DNA of 64,000 bases from Micrasema longulum (GCA_022494885.1 JAGVSM010002950.1:97956-161955), one strand, 5' to 3'; positions 43,791 to 55,456 are shown, counted from the first letter of the stretch. Notes: generated by a model from the letters alone, not told the origin. Numbers and translations: made by a program.

Positions 43791-44439
43791 GAACGAACAA
43801 ACAGGATAAAAAATGACGTCACAAGTAAAAATTAAAACAAATATTTCGGCAAAATAATAAAAATCCATTAGCTTCATTGTTGACGCTCTACTCTTCGAAA
43901 AATTGAAAATCGTGATGGTTCCCTGAGCTGTTAGCAGTAAACAGTTATGTGTGTTCGTAGGAGATGGGACTTTGGGGTTCGATAAATAAATAACAAAGTG
44001 TATGTAATTCTCCCTTCGCCAGGTAACCACCACGGAAAGGTAACCGCCCTTAGCCCAGATTGTGAACAATATTAAACAGAGTCACTATAAATCACTAAAG
44101 ATATTACCTATTTACTGAGATGCCAAGCGCCATCTGGGTATAAACGATAAACGGAATATGCATGAAATACAACAAATTTGAAAGAAACATAAGTACGGGG
44201 TACAAAATTTGCAAAGGTGTAATATTTAAAGTTAATATTCAAATGCTAAAAATCATATAATTAAATTAAAATTATATTTAAAAGCAATGAAATTGTGTCT
44301 ATTCATTATAATTGAAAATGAAATGTGAACACTATCAGTTTATTTCCAATTTCAAACCTGAATAGTCGTGGGTAATTTATTGAAACGCTGCACTTTACAA
44401 ATCTGGCCTAATACGTTATGGCTGGGGGCAGACAAAATC

Positions 44440-45530
44440 ATTTTGAGATTTTAATGATCATCATCATTGTCAGCGGTGCTACAGCCCGTTGTGAGCCATG
44501 CCTTCCTCTTGAATCTGTCTCCATTCCTCCCTGCACTCGGCGGCTCTTCTCCAGTTTGTCAGGCAAATTGCTCTAATGTCTCTTTCCAAATTATCCAGCC
44601 ATCTTAATTTTTGTCTGCCTCTGCTTTGTCTGCCTTCCGGAGTGGTATAAATAATATTTTTTTGGGTCCGATTATCATTCATTATGTGCACATGAACCAA
44701 CATAGTATCTTCTTATTTTTATGAATTGTAAAATGTTGGGTTTGCCATACAGTGCCTCTAATTAATAATTTTACCGTCTCCTCCACACTACGTTTTGGTT
44801 GATAGCACCAAATATCTTCTATAATATTTTTCTTACAAATACTAATACCTTGTTTTCATCTCTTTTGGTCATAACCCAACATTTGGCACCATATATAATG
44901 ACCGGTTTGAGGAGAGTTTTTAAAATAATAGTCTTAGTTTTTCTAGTGAGCAATTTGGATCTCAGATGTTTAAATAACCCATAATAACATCTGAGTTGTT
45001 ACCATTAGTCATTTCAGTACCTTAATTTTTAAAGGAATTGACATTGTCTGTGTAGTGTATAGCAACGTTGTAAATTGCTTGTTGTGCGTAGATTATTAGT
45101 GACTTTCTTGCTAACATATATTTAGTCGTAGATGTATTTTTTTTAAAGCCCACGTCACTTATTTCAAGCTTAAAGAAATCATCTTTTAATTCCAGGATCT
45201 GCATTAGCTAATATAACACTCAGGTGGTATTTTAGAAAAGTATTTTATGTTGTTTCTACTCCTGCATCTCTTTTGTATCTTTTTAGAGCAATATTAAACA
45301 TACCAGTGCATCACCTTGCCTTAGACCGTTGTTCTCCTGCAATGAATCTGATTTCCTGTTTTGGAACTTCACCAAGCATTGTGTTTTAGACAATATCATC
45401 TAAGTAAGTCGTGTTAGTTTTTTAGGAATCCCCAATTCAACCATTGCTTCGTACAGCTTCAACCTCTTGTTACTGTCATTGATTGAAAATTGGAGTAATT
45501 GAAGTGAAAAAAAAACTAAATAGATATTTG
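44440..45530 (-). pseudogene. RTE-like LINE pseudogene, copy 1
   Basis: Reading from right to left in shifting frames I see: LKLYEAMVELGIPKKLTRLT (RT thumb side of the first catalytic block), NNGLRQGDALVCL (the RT 'G-L-R-Q-G-D' motif), a decayed stretch with no YADD, RSKLLTRKTKTIILKTLLKP then VIIYGAKCWVMTKRDENK, LYGKPNILQFIKIRR, and a 74-codon open C-terminus (44,703-44,479) with TPEGRQSRGRQKLRWLDNLE and NWRRAAECREEWR. The 3' end has ATG/ATC trinucleotide repeats (44,455-44,466). ORF1, the endonuclease and the first catalytic Asp are missing. This is a typical layout for RTE-like 'endonuclease-reverse transcriptase' elements of insects. Several frameshifts show it is inactive. Duplicated at 61,585-62,675. 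Confidence 0.88.
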
Positions 45531-45536
45531 TAATTA

Positions 45537-45680
45537 TGTGCACATTTAAAAATGATGCTTTTAAATTCGCAAACAAAATAAACCAAGAACTTAACGACAT
45601 TGTCGATGCAGAAGAATTAGAGAAAAAAAAACTAAATAAAATAATCAAAAGACTAAAAACAAATATTAAAAGAAAATAAT
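45537..45680 (+). pseudogene. Lysine-rich small frame, uncertain
   Basis: 47 codons beginning MCTFKNDAFKFANKINQELN and ending in a Lys/Ile-rich, probably helical tail. It is in the opposite orientation to the adjoining LINE pseudogene. Downstream, at about 46,030-46,090, another stretch (MNSKIQHLNQIITWNAKQIF) vaguely resembles the start of a LINE endonuclease domain. Together they might be a second, plus-strand LINE remnant. Weak evidence. Confidence 0.25.
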
Positions 45681-46111
45681 TGATAGTTTCATTAAAATAC
45701 GTAAACTTTAGTTAAAAAAAACAAATGAGCAAAAACAAAAACATTTTAATCTTTAAAAAAAAAATAACCAAGAGATAATCACAGAACAACTAATTGCATA
45801 ATGGAAACAAGCAAAAAACGGAATAACTTTATTATTGCACAAGAAAAAGTGAACATTAGCTACAACAGAATACAAGTAGAGTATTGTTATCTTTTTATAT
45901 AATGTTACCACTGCTTAAAGTACGGTCACACTTCAGCGATACGCTTGGAAAAAAATCAAGGAAGATAATTGCAGTCATTGCATCCAAGCTACAAAAACTG
46001 TGATAGAAATAACAGCAGCCCAGTTTGCTGTAATTATGAACAGCAAAATACAACATTTAAATCAAATTATAACATGGAACGCCAAGCAAATATTTAAGAC
46101 TGTACTTATAG

Positions 46112-46270
46112 AAAATAAAAGACGAGTGATACTTTAATCCACAAATTTGGAATATCCAGTGAACGGTTTTATCGCGACATCGTCGAAACTGGTATCTTTA
46201 TTAAGAAATTCAATGTATTTTTATAAAACAGAGGTAAGGATATAGAATTTAAAATTATATGAGAGTAAAT
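46112..46270 (+). repeat. D2 repeat, copy 4
   Basis: AAAAGACGAGTGATACTTTA, CAGTGAACGGTTTTATCGCG, ACATCGTCGAAACTGGTATC. It faces an inverted D2 end at 47,460-47,640, so the 1.5 kb in between may be one element. Repeated at 63,257-63,415. Confidence 0.65.
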
Positions 46271-47459
46271 TAAATTAAATTATTTTTGTCTTAAGGATCA
46301 TTTACAGAGTGTTTCAGGTACACTAATGAGTTGATATAATAATATCTGTAATGAGTTTAAGTATTGTTTATTATTTTTAATTGTCCTATCTTTTGTGTGT
46401 CTGATTTTTGTCAATTATAATTTCTGAAAAACAGAGAGTAAAAAACTCAGAGTGATAATACGTGAACCTGTAGAAAATCCCTATCACTATGTTTTATAGA
46501 ACGCCAACAATGTTGGTTTGTTGGTTAGCAACAGATTGGTGCCCATTTGGTTTTGTTTGACAATATGAACATAACGGTTCGATCGGATGCTTTTGTCGCT
46601 GTGCTTGGCTATGTTTGTAAATAACTTGGCTATTTACGTTAAAATAAATAAAAATCGACTATGCTGAATTGATTGAATGATTTCAAATATTTTACATTGA
46701 TTTTTGGCATTAATTGTCCCGATACGTGTATTATGTTGCTGAAAACTTTCCTTTTAACAAAATATTTACTTCAGATACTATATTTCCTCAATTACGGGGA
46801 TAAATTTGTCAATTAAAGTATGTTTACTGTTGATAACGACAGTTGATTATGGACAATATGTCAGGGCCGCACTAAGTATCGATATAGAGTTTGAATTTTT
46901 ATCGAGTAGAAGTCGATTTAAATTTTACTCGAAAATAGCAACGTTATCCTTAAAATTGCATCTAAAATGATGTGTCCAAATTTCAGGCCCCTACGACCCG
47001 CCGTTTTGGAAATGTGACGGGCAAACAAACAAACTCAACACAGGACTTTGGTTCAATGGAGTTAAGATTTATGTCTCAATAAATGTAATATAAGTATATT
47101 GTGAATAAAATAATTTAAAAATAAACACACACGTGTATTTTCAGTTTGAGAAAATAAATAAAGACGAATTACAGAAAAATCATTTGGAATAATTCTGCAT
47201 TAATAAATATACAGGTACATGTTAAAAAGTATTTACAATGTAAATTAATATCCGTTCAGCATTGCTCGACTTGAGTACGGCCCACTGTTTTGCTGCGAAC
47301 TGTAGCTTACTTAATACCCAATAGTCATAGAATGGTTTTCCTACGTTGGGGCTCCTCAATAGCTTGGCGCATTATTACTCTGAGGTAAATATTTATAACT
47401 TAAATTATTGCAATGGGTATAGTAATGGTGAATACACGCGTTTTTGCTGTACATTAAGT
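46271..47459. other. Non-coding stretch between facing D2 ends
   Basis: About 46,970-47,050 (CCTACGACCCGCCGTTTTGG) looks like part of another dispersed repeat type, but no second copy is here. No transposase frame seen. The 71-codon frame at 47,346-47,561 overlaps the D2 end. Confidence 0.4.
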
Positions 47460-47640
47460 AATTCTACGACGGACTTATTTTTTGATCTATTAATTTGGAA
47501 AAGTTCATGTTTGTCATGTCTTGAAGATGTCGTGAAAGCGATGAATACTGGATATTCATAATTTGTGGATTAAAGTATCACTTGTCTTTTATTTTATATA
47601 ATAAATTACAATGTAATTCCATCAAGAATTTTCTTTAAAG
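47460..47640 (-). repeat. D2 repeat, inverted copy
   Basis: On the minus strand: TTCTTGATGGAATTACATTG, AAGACAAGTGATACTTTAAT, CCAGT, TCATCGCTTTCACGACATCT. The GACCGGTT portion is lost. Confidence 0.65.
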
Positions 47641-48690
47641 ATTTTTCTTTAGCACGCTAGGCAAATGCGCCAAGAGTAGAGAACGGTCAGGATTTCAACC
47701 TTAGAGGATTCTAGTGCTATTTCGCATACATAAATATATTCTTCATCAAAAAAGTCAAATCTACATTAATTTTGGATCAAATATATTTTATGAAATTAAC
47801 GTTATTTTTAACAATTTATTTATTTTAATACCTCACCGCAAGCCCAATAAATAATTAATTAAATTCATCTCGTGTTTTAATTGAGCTTCGGAAATGAAAC
47901 CATTTGCATCAAACTGACAAAATATCGAATCGCCACAATTGGACTATACCTTTGCATCGAGCAATATACACGTTTGTATGAATTAATACCCTCGAGTTTC
48001 GTGTCACGGTGTACATCCGACAGGATTGACCACGGGCGACTGAAAATAGCAGTATTTTGGAAAATATTTCCTACACATGTCCAAATCAGGAACAATGCTT
48101 TAATTTAATTTTGGGGACTGTCAAAGGGAATATAACGAAGGTGTTGGTACCATTTTATAACATTTGTCAAAATACCGAGCACGTATCTCAAATAAAATAA
48201 AATTATTAAGGCTCTTTATCAATCGTCAAACATTTTTTTTTTAAAATTAAGATAAATTTTGTTTTTTCTCTCTCTGTTAAACTATCAACTACGGTGTTTT
48301 CCACTCTTCGGGTCGGTTTTCAAAGCCTTTTTTAAGGTATCTTAAAGTCATATATACACTTTTGTAAAAATACAATAATGTCAGTGAGAAGACTAAAACT
48401 TTTTCGAATCGTTGATTTATATGTTTAGAAACGCAAATAAAAACCAAATTATTTTCATATTGTAGAATATTTCTCTTTTTAATTTTAACCTTTGAAGAGA
48501 ACTTTAGTTCGCGTAAGCAGAATGTGGAAAATGCCACCAATAGTTTCAAAGCTTCTTTTGCTAGTTTCAGACTTTTGTATTTTTACTTATTATTTATTAA
48601 TTTAATTCTTTTATACAAACGTACAGTCAATAATGATTAAATAATAAAATGCAAATACGGTAAAAAAACAGACAAGCCAAGTTTTTAAAT
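47641..48690. other. Non-coding stretch
   Basis: About 47,880-48,110 is open on both strands for over 70 codons and is less AT-biased, but I recognise nothing in either frame. The 86-codon minus frame at 48,289-48,549 also has no family features. Confidence 0.35.
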
Positions 48691-49200
48691 ACTAGGTACG
48701 CAACTAAGTTTCCGGGTTTCAAACGTATATGGCACTAGCGGCATGTGTACTGAAGATACTTGTCAGAAGTTGTGTTTGTTTTATAAGCGTAATAGCTGTC
48801 AGTAAAAATATTTATTTTTACAACGAAGATGTCAAATTTTGTGCCAAATAAATAACATTTGCGGGAAGCTTTGCTTTTCTGCTTTAACTTTTAAAAAAAT
48901 GCAGTTAAAGCACGTTGTTTGCGTGAAAAAACCTATGGTAAACATGCACCATCAAAATCTACCAGCGAAAAAATTGGTTTAAACGCCTCGGATGTGACTA
49001 TTTCGACACTGAGGACAAGGTGCGCTTCAAAAGACCGAAAACAATTAAGGACGCTAATCTGCGAACTTTATTCGATAAAGATGATACGCCAACACATGTT
49101 CAACTTGCAGAGGCATTAAAATTGACTCAACAAGGTATTCTCAAACAATTGCACCAAAAAAATAAGTGGGAGTGTATCGCAGCCAGATAGGGAGAGGCGA
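48691..49200 (+). pseudogene. Mariner-like element, 5' half with transposase N-terminus
   Basis: The left end, TACTAGGTACGCAACTAAGTTTCC (48,690-48,713), resembles mariner terminal repeats next to a TA. The reading starts at the ATG at 48,829 (MSNFVPNK). It contains stops at codons 9 and 20, then LREKTYGKHAPSKSTSEK, a one-base frame change at about 48,971, and NWFKRLGCDYFDTEDK, FKRPKTIKDANLRTLFDKDD, PTHVQLAEALKLTQQGILKQ, LHQKNKWECIA before a stop at 49,188. This is the DNA-binding half of a mariner transposase: a first helix-turn-helix, the GRP-like linker, and a second helix-turn-helix. The catalytic DD(34)D half and the right terminal repeat are missing, so it is a dead 3'-deleted copy. Confidence 0.88.
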
Positions 49201-50010
49201 AATTAATTTTAAAATATTTTTTTTTTAAATTAAGGTACATGTCAAATATAGCAATAGACGAAAAAATTTTTTTTTATCAAGAATGATTGAAAAAATAGTG
49301 TTGTGCATAGTTAGCGCTACAGACTGGCAAATAGAACAAATATTTATTTTATGTAACGGAAAAGGGATCATTAAAATTAATTTTGGAGAGTAGGTTTAAG
49401 GAGTGTACTATTTTTTTTTTTTTTAAATAAATATCGTAGTAAAAGACGTCAATACTATGCGAATTGAATTTCATTTTAAGCATGCCGTCAGTAGCAAGAT
49501 TTTTAATATTAATGGATTTTGCTGCTGACGGGCCGATGCGCCCGCTTCTACTTTGCACTTGATTTTTCGATTTACATTTACTATACATCTAAGAGATAAA
49601 ATAAATGAGTCCATTTTTTAATGTTTCGAAGTTGAAATTGCAAAAATTATCGCAAAAGGCTATTTTATACGTAAACATAACACCGATGTCCACTCCGTCA
49701 AATAAATGCTTTTTTATGTTAAAATGAGAATCTCATGTCCACTTTATTTTCATTAAAAAAAAACAGTTATCGGAGATAGGGTGTTTTTGATATATCTACT
49801 AGTATTATAAAATAAATCATCATTTTACATTGATAGCTTTTCAGAGGTTTAAATTACTTCAATTTTTTCAAAAGTTATATTTTTTTGGAAATGTGCACAA
49901 TCAAAAAAAATATGGCTAGGTAGCTTTGAAACCGGTTGGCTGAAGAAAGAAAAAAATATAAAAACAAAGTTGTCTTTTATTTATTTTCTTATAAATTAAT
50001 TTAATTTAAC
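49201..50010. other. AT-rich non-coding stretch
   Basis: The 79-codon minus frame at 49,349-49,588 has a protein-like N-terminal half but no family that I recognise. Confidence 0.4.
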
Positions 50011-50014
50011 CATT

Positions 50015-50290
50015 CAAAACAGAGATGGAGAATATTTTAGAGTAAAAAATATGTATGAAGTCTACGCATTAACAGGGCCCTTAATCTGTCGTTGGCTGGT
50101 TTATGGCCACTTTGTGTACTATGTTACATTCATCACTCTATTAGAATTTCTTTCATCTTTCTATTTATTGATTTATGTAAAGTTAAAAAGCTCAAACCTT
50201 GGGTGAGATTCACTGAGAGTAAATTATTCCTCCACTAGGCGACGACTGAAAATGTTTTTCAAATATACTTTTTGGACTATTTGATATTCT
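50015..50290 (+). repeat. F1 family copy, diverged
   Basis: AAACAGAGATGGAGAATATT, AATCTGTCGTTGGCTGGTTT, GGCCACTTTGTGTACTATGT, TGGGTGAGATTCACTGAGAG, CCACTAGGCGACGACTGAAA. Confidence 0.7.
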
Positions 50291-50399
50291 GCCTATATTT
50301 CAACATTAGATTTTTTTCAATTCGGCTGTCTTTTGATTATTATGCAGTTGAATATTATATAAGCTTTATGCAATCAGTTTAACATTTTTTACTAAAGTA

Positions 50400-50460
50400 A
50401 AAACACGGGAGTTAACTTTTTTCGTTTTGAAAAACGGAAAAAGTGGACTCCCGTGTTTTA
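50400..50460. other. 28-bp-arm hairpin
   Basis: AAAACACGGGAGTTAACTTT... is inverted as ...AAAGTGGACTCCCGTGTTTT with three or four mismatches and almost no loop. It could be a tiny MITE remnant. Confidence 0.8.
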
Positions 50461-51554
50461 TTTTGTACTGATATTAATATTGAATATCTTTTATTTATTG
50501 AATAATGTATATTTCAGAAATATCTCGAAATTGGAGAAAAGTCTAAAATATTATTCGTAGTGTTATTCTTAAGTGTTTCAAACAAAGTAAATAATTCGGA
50601 TTCTCGTACATTTTTCATTACACACCTTTAGTAAAAACATGAAAAAGTTCTCAAGTTTCAGAAGCTCGGCCAATCTTCGTCGGTATTGGAAAAAGTTGTT
50701 CGCGACGTATAGACGGAGATTAGCTGGAAAAAGTTAAGAAAGGGGGAAAGTTAATGAAGAAATCCAGATGTAACAGAGAGATCCTGCCGAACCATAAAAA
50801 GGAGATTTCGTCAAAGCCGGGATAAAGAAAATATCTGGCTTTGTCTTATCTAATATGGCCAGACGAGGGAGGATATATGTACATGTGGACATTACTACAC
50901 TCCTAAACCGGCGAGAGTTGAAACATACAAACACAAAATGCCTAACCTATTTTCAGCACTAGAATATTTACGGTATTTGTACATGAGCTACTCGACCAAA
51001 TATGCGGAGGATTGAGTATTTATTACTTGTTATTGAAGACTCAAAGATTATGCGTGATGTAATCAGAAATAAAAGGATCTAATCCTATTTTACCCTTTTT
51101 ACGGTAAAAAAGAAATAGGAAAAAATGATGGTCGATTTTTTATTGGTAATTTATTTATTGTATATCAACAGGTGTAGAAAGATATACAGATTAAAAATAT
51201 TAAAAACAAAAAACGAAATATATAGAACATCAATCCAATTCCAAATATCAACATAGATACAACTTTGATGCGTACCATTGAAAAAATATTTTTAACCCAT
51301 TTTAACTGTTATTTTTACGAACAACTTTTACCCAAAAAAACTATTTAAAAAAAATAACAACCTTGCATTTGGTAATGTGATTTAACTTAAAATATCAAAA
51401 CTTTATTTGGTTGACATAAAAACTTTTAACTATAAAGATTAATTATTTACTAACGGTCTTAGTCAATTTGAACAAACTGTATTACATAAATAAAAAGGAA
51501 AAAAATATAATATACTCATTAAGTTTATAAATCTAACAAATCTCGCAAATCTTT
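50461..51554. other. Non-coding stretch
   Basis: About 50,640-50,930 is purine-rich, less AT-biased and single-copy in the window. I see no coding family in it. Confidence 0.4.
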
Positions 51555-51555
51555 C

Positions 51556-51925
51556 AAACCGGGTTGTGATCCCGTGGTAGTATTGTAGACTCATGGGCCA
51601 AAGGTCCGAGGTTTTTTTTTTTTTTTAAGAAGAAATATTTGTGTTCTTATGATTTACCCAAATATTTCATTTTGAGGGCCATTTTAAACGAGTTGTAAAT
51701 AACTCACTATTAGAAAACGGAATCGAGTTGGGGTAGAGTGGGATTCGACCCACGGACCTTTAGTCCGTGAGTCCAAGACACTAGCCACGGAACCACAACC
51801 CAATATAGGTTCAAATCCTACCAAACCATAAGTTGATTTCTATTTTTCAGGCACAAGTTATTTACGACTTTTTGGAAATCGTCTGAAAAATTTAATATTC
51901 GAGTAAATAATAAGAACCCTAGTAT
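51556..51925 (+). mobile_element. S1 SINE interrupted by another S1 SINE
   Basis: The outer copy has its head at 51,556-51,612 (CCGGGTTGTGATCCCGTGGT, AAGGTCCGAGGT) and resumes at 51,808 (AGGTTCAAATCCTACCAAAC), continuing to about 51,925. The split falls inside the B box. AGGT is present at both edges and may be the start of a target-site duplication. Confidence 0.85.
51612..51807 (-). mobile_element. tRNA-derived SINE S1, inner copy
   Basis: The minus-strand head GGGTTGTGGTTCCGTGGCTA, B box GGTCCGTGGGTCGAATCCCA, and GGCCCTCAAAATGAAATATT lead to an A tail (plus-strand poly-T 51,611-51,625). Complete and well preserved, therefore younger than the copy it interrupts. Confidence 0.88.
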
Positions 51926-53335
51926 TTCACTTTTACCTTTAAAAAAAAAAATTAATGATATACAAATTGACATATTTTGTATGTTGTAAACGTAGGTATA
52001 AATTAATCGGTTTATATATGTATAAACCAATTATTTTTTGTTAATTTGTTATTGTTATAATAATGATATTAAAATCATATTATGGCAATAACAAATTAAC
52101 AAAATTAATCGTGTTGTGACATTGTGACAAAAAAAAATTAACCGCTCTCATGTAAAGTTTGTGAAAATCCTGTGAGTCATTGTTCTATGATCACGACGAA
52201 ATAAAAACAATATAACGGTATTTATTACCTGCAAATCAGAAATTCAAAGTCTTAAAATGTAGTAACGAATTAAAACGTTTTCAGAATACAATTGTTTACA
52301 CTAATTATTACATTGTAAATTTAAAATACGGTTTTATTTCTGAGAATCTGACTTTGAAATTATTTGTTTGTTGCAAACATGGCAACCTTTAATTGAGTAT
52401 TGCAAAGTTTTCAAAATTAAAAATCAAATAATTTATGTATAATTTTAACACTTTATATACAGTTACAATATATATACATTTAAAGGCGGACATATTACAT
52501 TAAAGCAATTTCTTCCTACCTACCCAAGCCGTTCAGTTTGTGAAAATTACAAGTACACGGACATATTCTTAGGAATTTATACACAATATTGATTCTAAAA
52601 ACTAAATAAACAATTGATACAATAAATAAATAAAAAAAATAACACTATACTATGAAGAGAAGAGAGGAGATAGGAAGGAAATATATATTTAGATAGTGAC
52701 ACTTTAATCTTGATTTAAATTATTAACATGAAAAATCTTCAAATAAAAATAAAACTGAAGAAATATCTTTTAGATATTTTATACTGCCTGGTTATAAATT
52801 AATTTGTATGATTTAAATAAATTATTGTAAAACAAACCTGTCAAAAAAAAAATAAAATTTAAAAAAATGTGTACCATCGAAAAGTCTTTGGACTTAGTGG
52901 GTAACACATCGTTTTTAAAATTATTAAATAAACGCTGCTCTGCAGCACTGAAACTGAAAAAAAAAGCAATTTACTATTGTTATTTGATAACATGATTTTA
53001 TCATCAAATAAATGTAAAACGTTACCGGTTATAATAAAATTAAAAAAAAAATGGAAGTTATTACTTGCATTGAATAATCTGTTAATGATTTGCTTAAAAT
53101 AAAAAAATACGGATTTTACCAAGTTTGCAAATAATGCCCTCATATATTCAATATTTGAAGACGATGAAAGCCTATTGCTAGCTCTATAGTACGCGCGATG
53201 GTCAATTCAAGCTTGATTTCATGTTATTGAGCAAACGTGGCACTTTGATACCAATTGGTAAGTTTTCAGATCACTTTTCGTCCATAGTCAAATCGTAAAT
53301 GAACTCAAATGCATTTTATCAATGGGCATCAAAGG
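51926..53335. other. AT-rich non-coding stretch
   Basis: No repeat recognised. The 94-codon minus frame at 52,859-53,143 is Phe/Leu/Asn-rich and probably fortuitous. Confidence 0.45.
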
Positions 53336-53339
53336 GTTA

Positions 53340-53870
53340 ACTCTTTTGTGGCTATGATGTAAAATATAAGACTTGATATATCTCTCTGATTTATTTGAAT
53401 GATGGAGTTGTATTTTTTGTAAATCTTCAAATGGAGAATTTTATATCATATTTGGCAAATAAAAATGCTGGATTTTAAAACAAAAAATGTTTACCCTTAC
53501 TCTGCGAAGAATAATTGTACGAATGAAAGTGATGCCTATACTACCATAAATCTGTTTGTCTGTAGAAGAAAAAGCACGAAAGTAGAACTTATAACAAAGA
53601 AGACTGAGACGCTGTTATATGGCCGGTGTTTGTGTGAGATATATGAAAACAAAAAAAATATATATGTCAATCAGTCGGTTATTTACAGTAGGCGAGACTG
53701 CATGCGTGTTATATGACTGGCATATTCATATTATTTTTTTATTTTACAGAGCTAAACTATGTTATGAATTATGGAAAAGTTCGGAATATTCTGTCTTTTT
53801 CTTGTGGTAACACGATGTTACATCACCCCGTATGAAGTTATTTTGTGGCACAAACTGTTAACAGTTAACT
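53340..53870 (+). repeat. Diverged repeat D4, copy 2
   Basis: Counterpart of 10,385-10,960, with the same ordered landmarks (TTATTTGAATGATG, AAATCTTCAAATGGAGAATT, GAAAGTGATGCC, AACTTATAACAAAG, GAGACGCTGTTATA, TTATGGAAAAGTT, GTTACATCACC). The 83- and 63-codon frames inside are not preserved in copy 1. Confidence 0.6.
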
Positions 53871-54524
53871 TTAAAAAATCTTCGAAATACTTACACAACC
53901 AATCAATAAAGTTATGCAGTAATAATTACATTTATTATTATTAATTTTAAAAAAGCATATTTTTGTTTTCTACGAATAAAACAAAGTATGTATATCAATT
54001 TATTTTACTTGACTTTAGCATGATTTAAAAAAGTCCAAACTTATAAAAATATTTTAATTAAATTTATCATAGACAAAATATTTAATTTGTCGTTTTGCAT
54101 AAAAAACTAGATTATTTCGTTAATTTCATAAATTATTTGTTCTTTGTATGCGTATCAACTATGATACGCATTCAACAAATATAGTTGTAAATTATTATTT
54201 ATTACAATGTTTAATATATAAAATCCCAACGGGCGTAATGACATCAATAAATAGTAAAGTTGGTTTACACCATTTTGAACGCGACCCCTCCGAATAAAAT
54301 ACTCTATCTTATGTGATGGCAATTCTTCCAACGACCTTATGATTAAATATTTGGAAAGGATAATAAGTGAATGTAGGTCCTTAAGCAGTATTGATTACCC
54401 GAGGGCTTATTTTCATACTTAATCCGTGTCCTTTGATCAAGAACTGACCATTTATCATTCCATTTATTTCAATAAATTAATAGTTTGTTCCCAAATAATG
54501 AAAGGGTTTATTAGACTTTATAAA
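53871..54524. other. AT-rich non-coding stretch
   Basis: No gene or repeat recognised. Confidence 0.5.
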
Positions 54525-54526
54525 AT

Positions 54527-54690
54527 ATTCGGGTTGTGGTCTCGTGGCTAGTGTTTGGACTCACGTATCAGCGGTTTTAGGTTCGAACCTCACTCTACTC
54601 TGACTAGATTCCCATTTTTTAATAGTGAGTAAGTTAAAATTCGTTAAAAATGGCATCAAAATTAAAATATTTGGGTAGATCTTAAGAATG
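54527..54690 (+). mobile_element. tRNA-derived SINE, family S1
   Basis: CGGGTTGTGGTCTCGTGGCT, B box TTTTAGGTTCGAACCTCACT, then CTAGATTCCCATTTTTTAAT and AAATTCGTTAAAAATGGCAT. Confidence 0.8.
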
Positions 54691-55020
54691 CAAATATATT
54701 CATCCCCGGCAACATAAATAGCCGAATGACTAATTAATTACAAAAAATTCCGTTAGGTGTTCAAAGTAATTGAACCTAGGTTTGAGTCATGGATAATCAC
54801 TTCTAGGAATAATTTATAGAGACTTACAAACCTGGAAAGCTCAAAATATCTTCAAGTATACACCTGATTTGGTAGGGATTAGTAGTTTTCTTGGAGTGTC
54901 TTTATTTACCCAGCAAAATATTTAAGAGACTTAAACTCTTGTTAGAAAAAAGAAAACAGTTTTTGTTGCGTTATCATTTATTTTTTTAAATTGTGATATA
55001 AAAAGGCAAATAGAGTGCAA
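54691..55020. other. Non-coding stretch
   Basis: No feature recognised; probably includes the 5' part of the decayed Tc1-like element. Confidence 0.4.
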
Positions 55021-55024
55021 TGAA

Positions 55025-55296
55025 TAAACTGTGAGGAAATTTCTGAAAAAAATCAAAGAAAGTGTGACATTAAATCAAAACGTGGGCACAAAATTTAAAT
55101 GCTGCACTTCAAAGCGTGGTGATCATGTTCTAAAAAAAATATTATTAAGAAATTGGTTCTCATCAGCTCCAAAACAAAAAATATGACTACAAGAAACCAC
55201 TGGTGTTAGTGTCACAAATAGGCTACTAGAATTTGGATTACTGGTCAGAAGACCTGCAAAAAAACCTCTTTTGAATCAGAAAATTAAAAAAGACTA
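55025..55296 (+). pseudogene. Tc1-like transposase fragment
   Basis: In the frame from 55,145 to 55,293 the translation is NWFSSAPKQKI, a stop (55,184-55,186), LQETTGVSVTNRLLEFGLLV and RRPAKKPLLNQKIKKD. This is the second helix-turn-helix and linker of a Tc1-type transposase, which normally precedes the DDE catalytic domain. Upstream, to about 55,025, related but shifted reading may continue. The element is cut off at 55,296 by the poly-T (tail) of the minus-strand LINE. The rest of the transposase is not visible on the other side of that LINE. Confidence 0.85.
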
Positions 55297-55337
55297 TTTT
55301 TTTTTTTTTTTTTTTTTTTTTATTTTTCCATACTGTT

Positions 55338-55456
55338 ACATATTATGCATGTATTAAATTACATATTTTACATATTAAACATATTAAATTACATATTAAA
55401 TTACATATTTTACATATTAAACATATTAAATTACATATTAAATTACATATTAAACA
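55338..55456. repeat. Tandem repeat in LINE 3' UTR
   Basis: ACATATTAAATT and ACATATTTTACATATTAA units alternate in at least three higher-order copies of about 40 bases. The array follows the A tail directly. Confidence 0.85.

Larger units (their letters stand above)
42080..46855 (+). repeat. Large direct duplication, copy 1
   Basis: Matches 59,225-64,000 with a constant offset of 17,145 bases, so there is no net insertion or deletion over 4,776 bases. The left edge is sharp: 42,080 matches 59,225, while 42,079 (G) and 59,224 (T) differ. The right limit is not seen, because the second copy is cut by the window end. Contents: F1 fragments, a fold-back MITE, an RTE-like LINE pseudogene and a D2 repeat. 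Confidence 0.97.

Noticed and set aside
43752..44069. 105-codon minus frame, also at 60,897-61,214, as a gene
   Set aside because: It begins in an AT hairpin, has no family features, and is identical in the second copy only because of the duplication.
45400..45648. 82-codon minus frame starting MIILFSFFF
   Set aside because: Only its last part (LKLYEAMVELGIPKK) is real LINE reverse transcriptase sequence; the hydrophobic start is unrelated AT-rich DNA.
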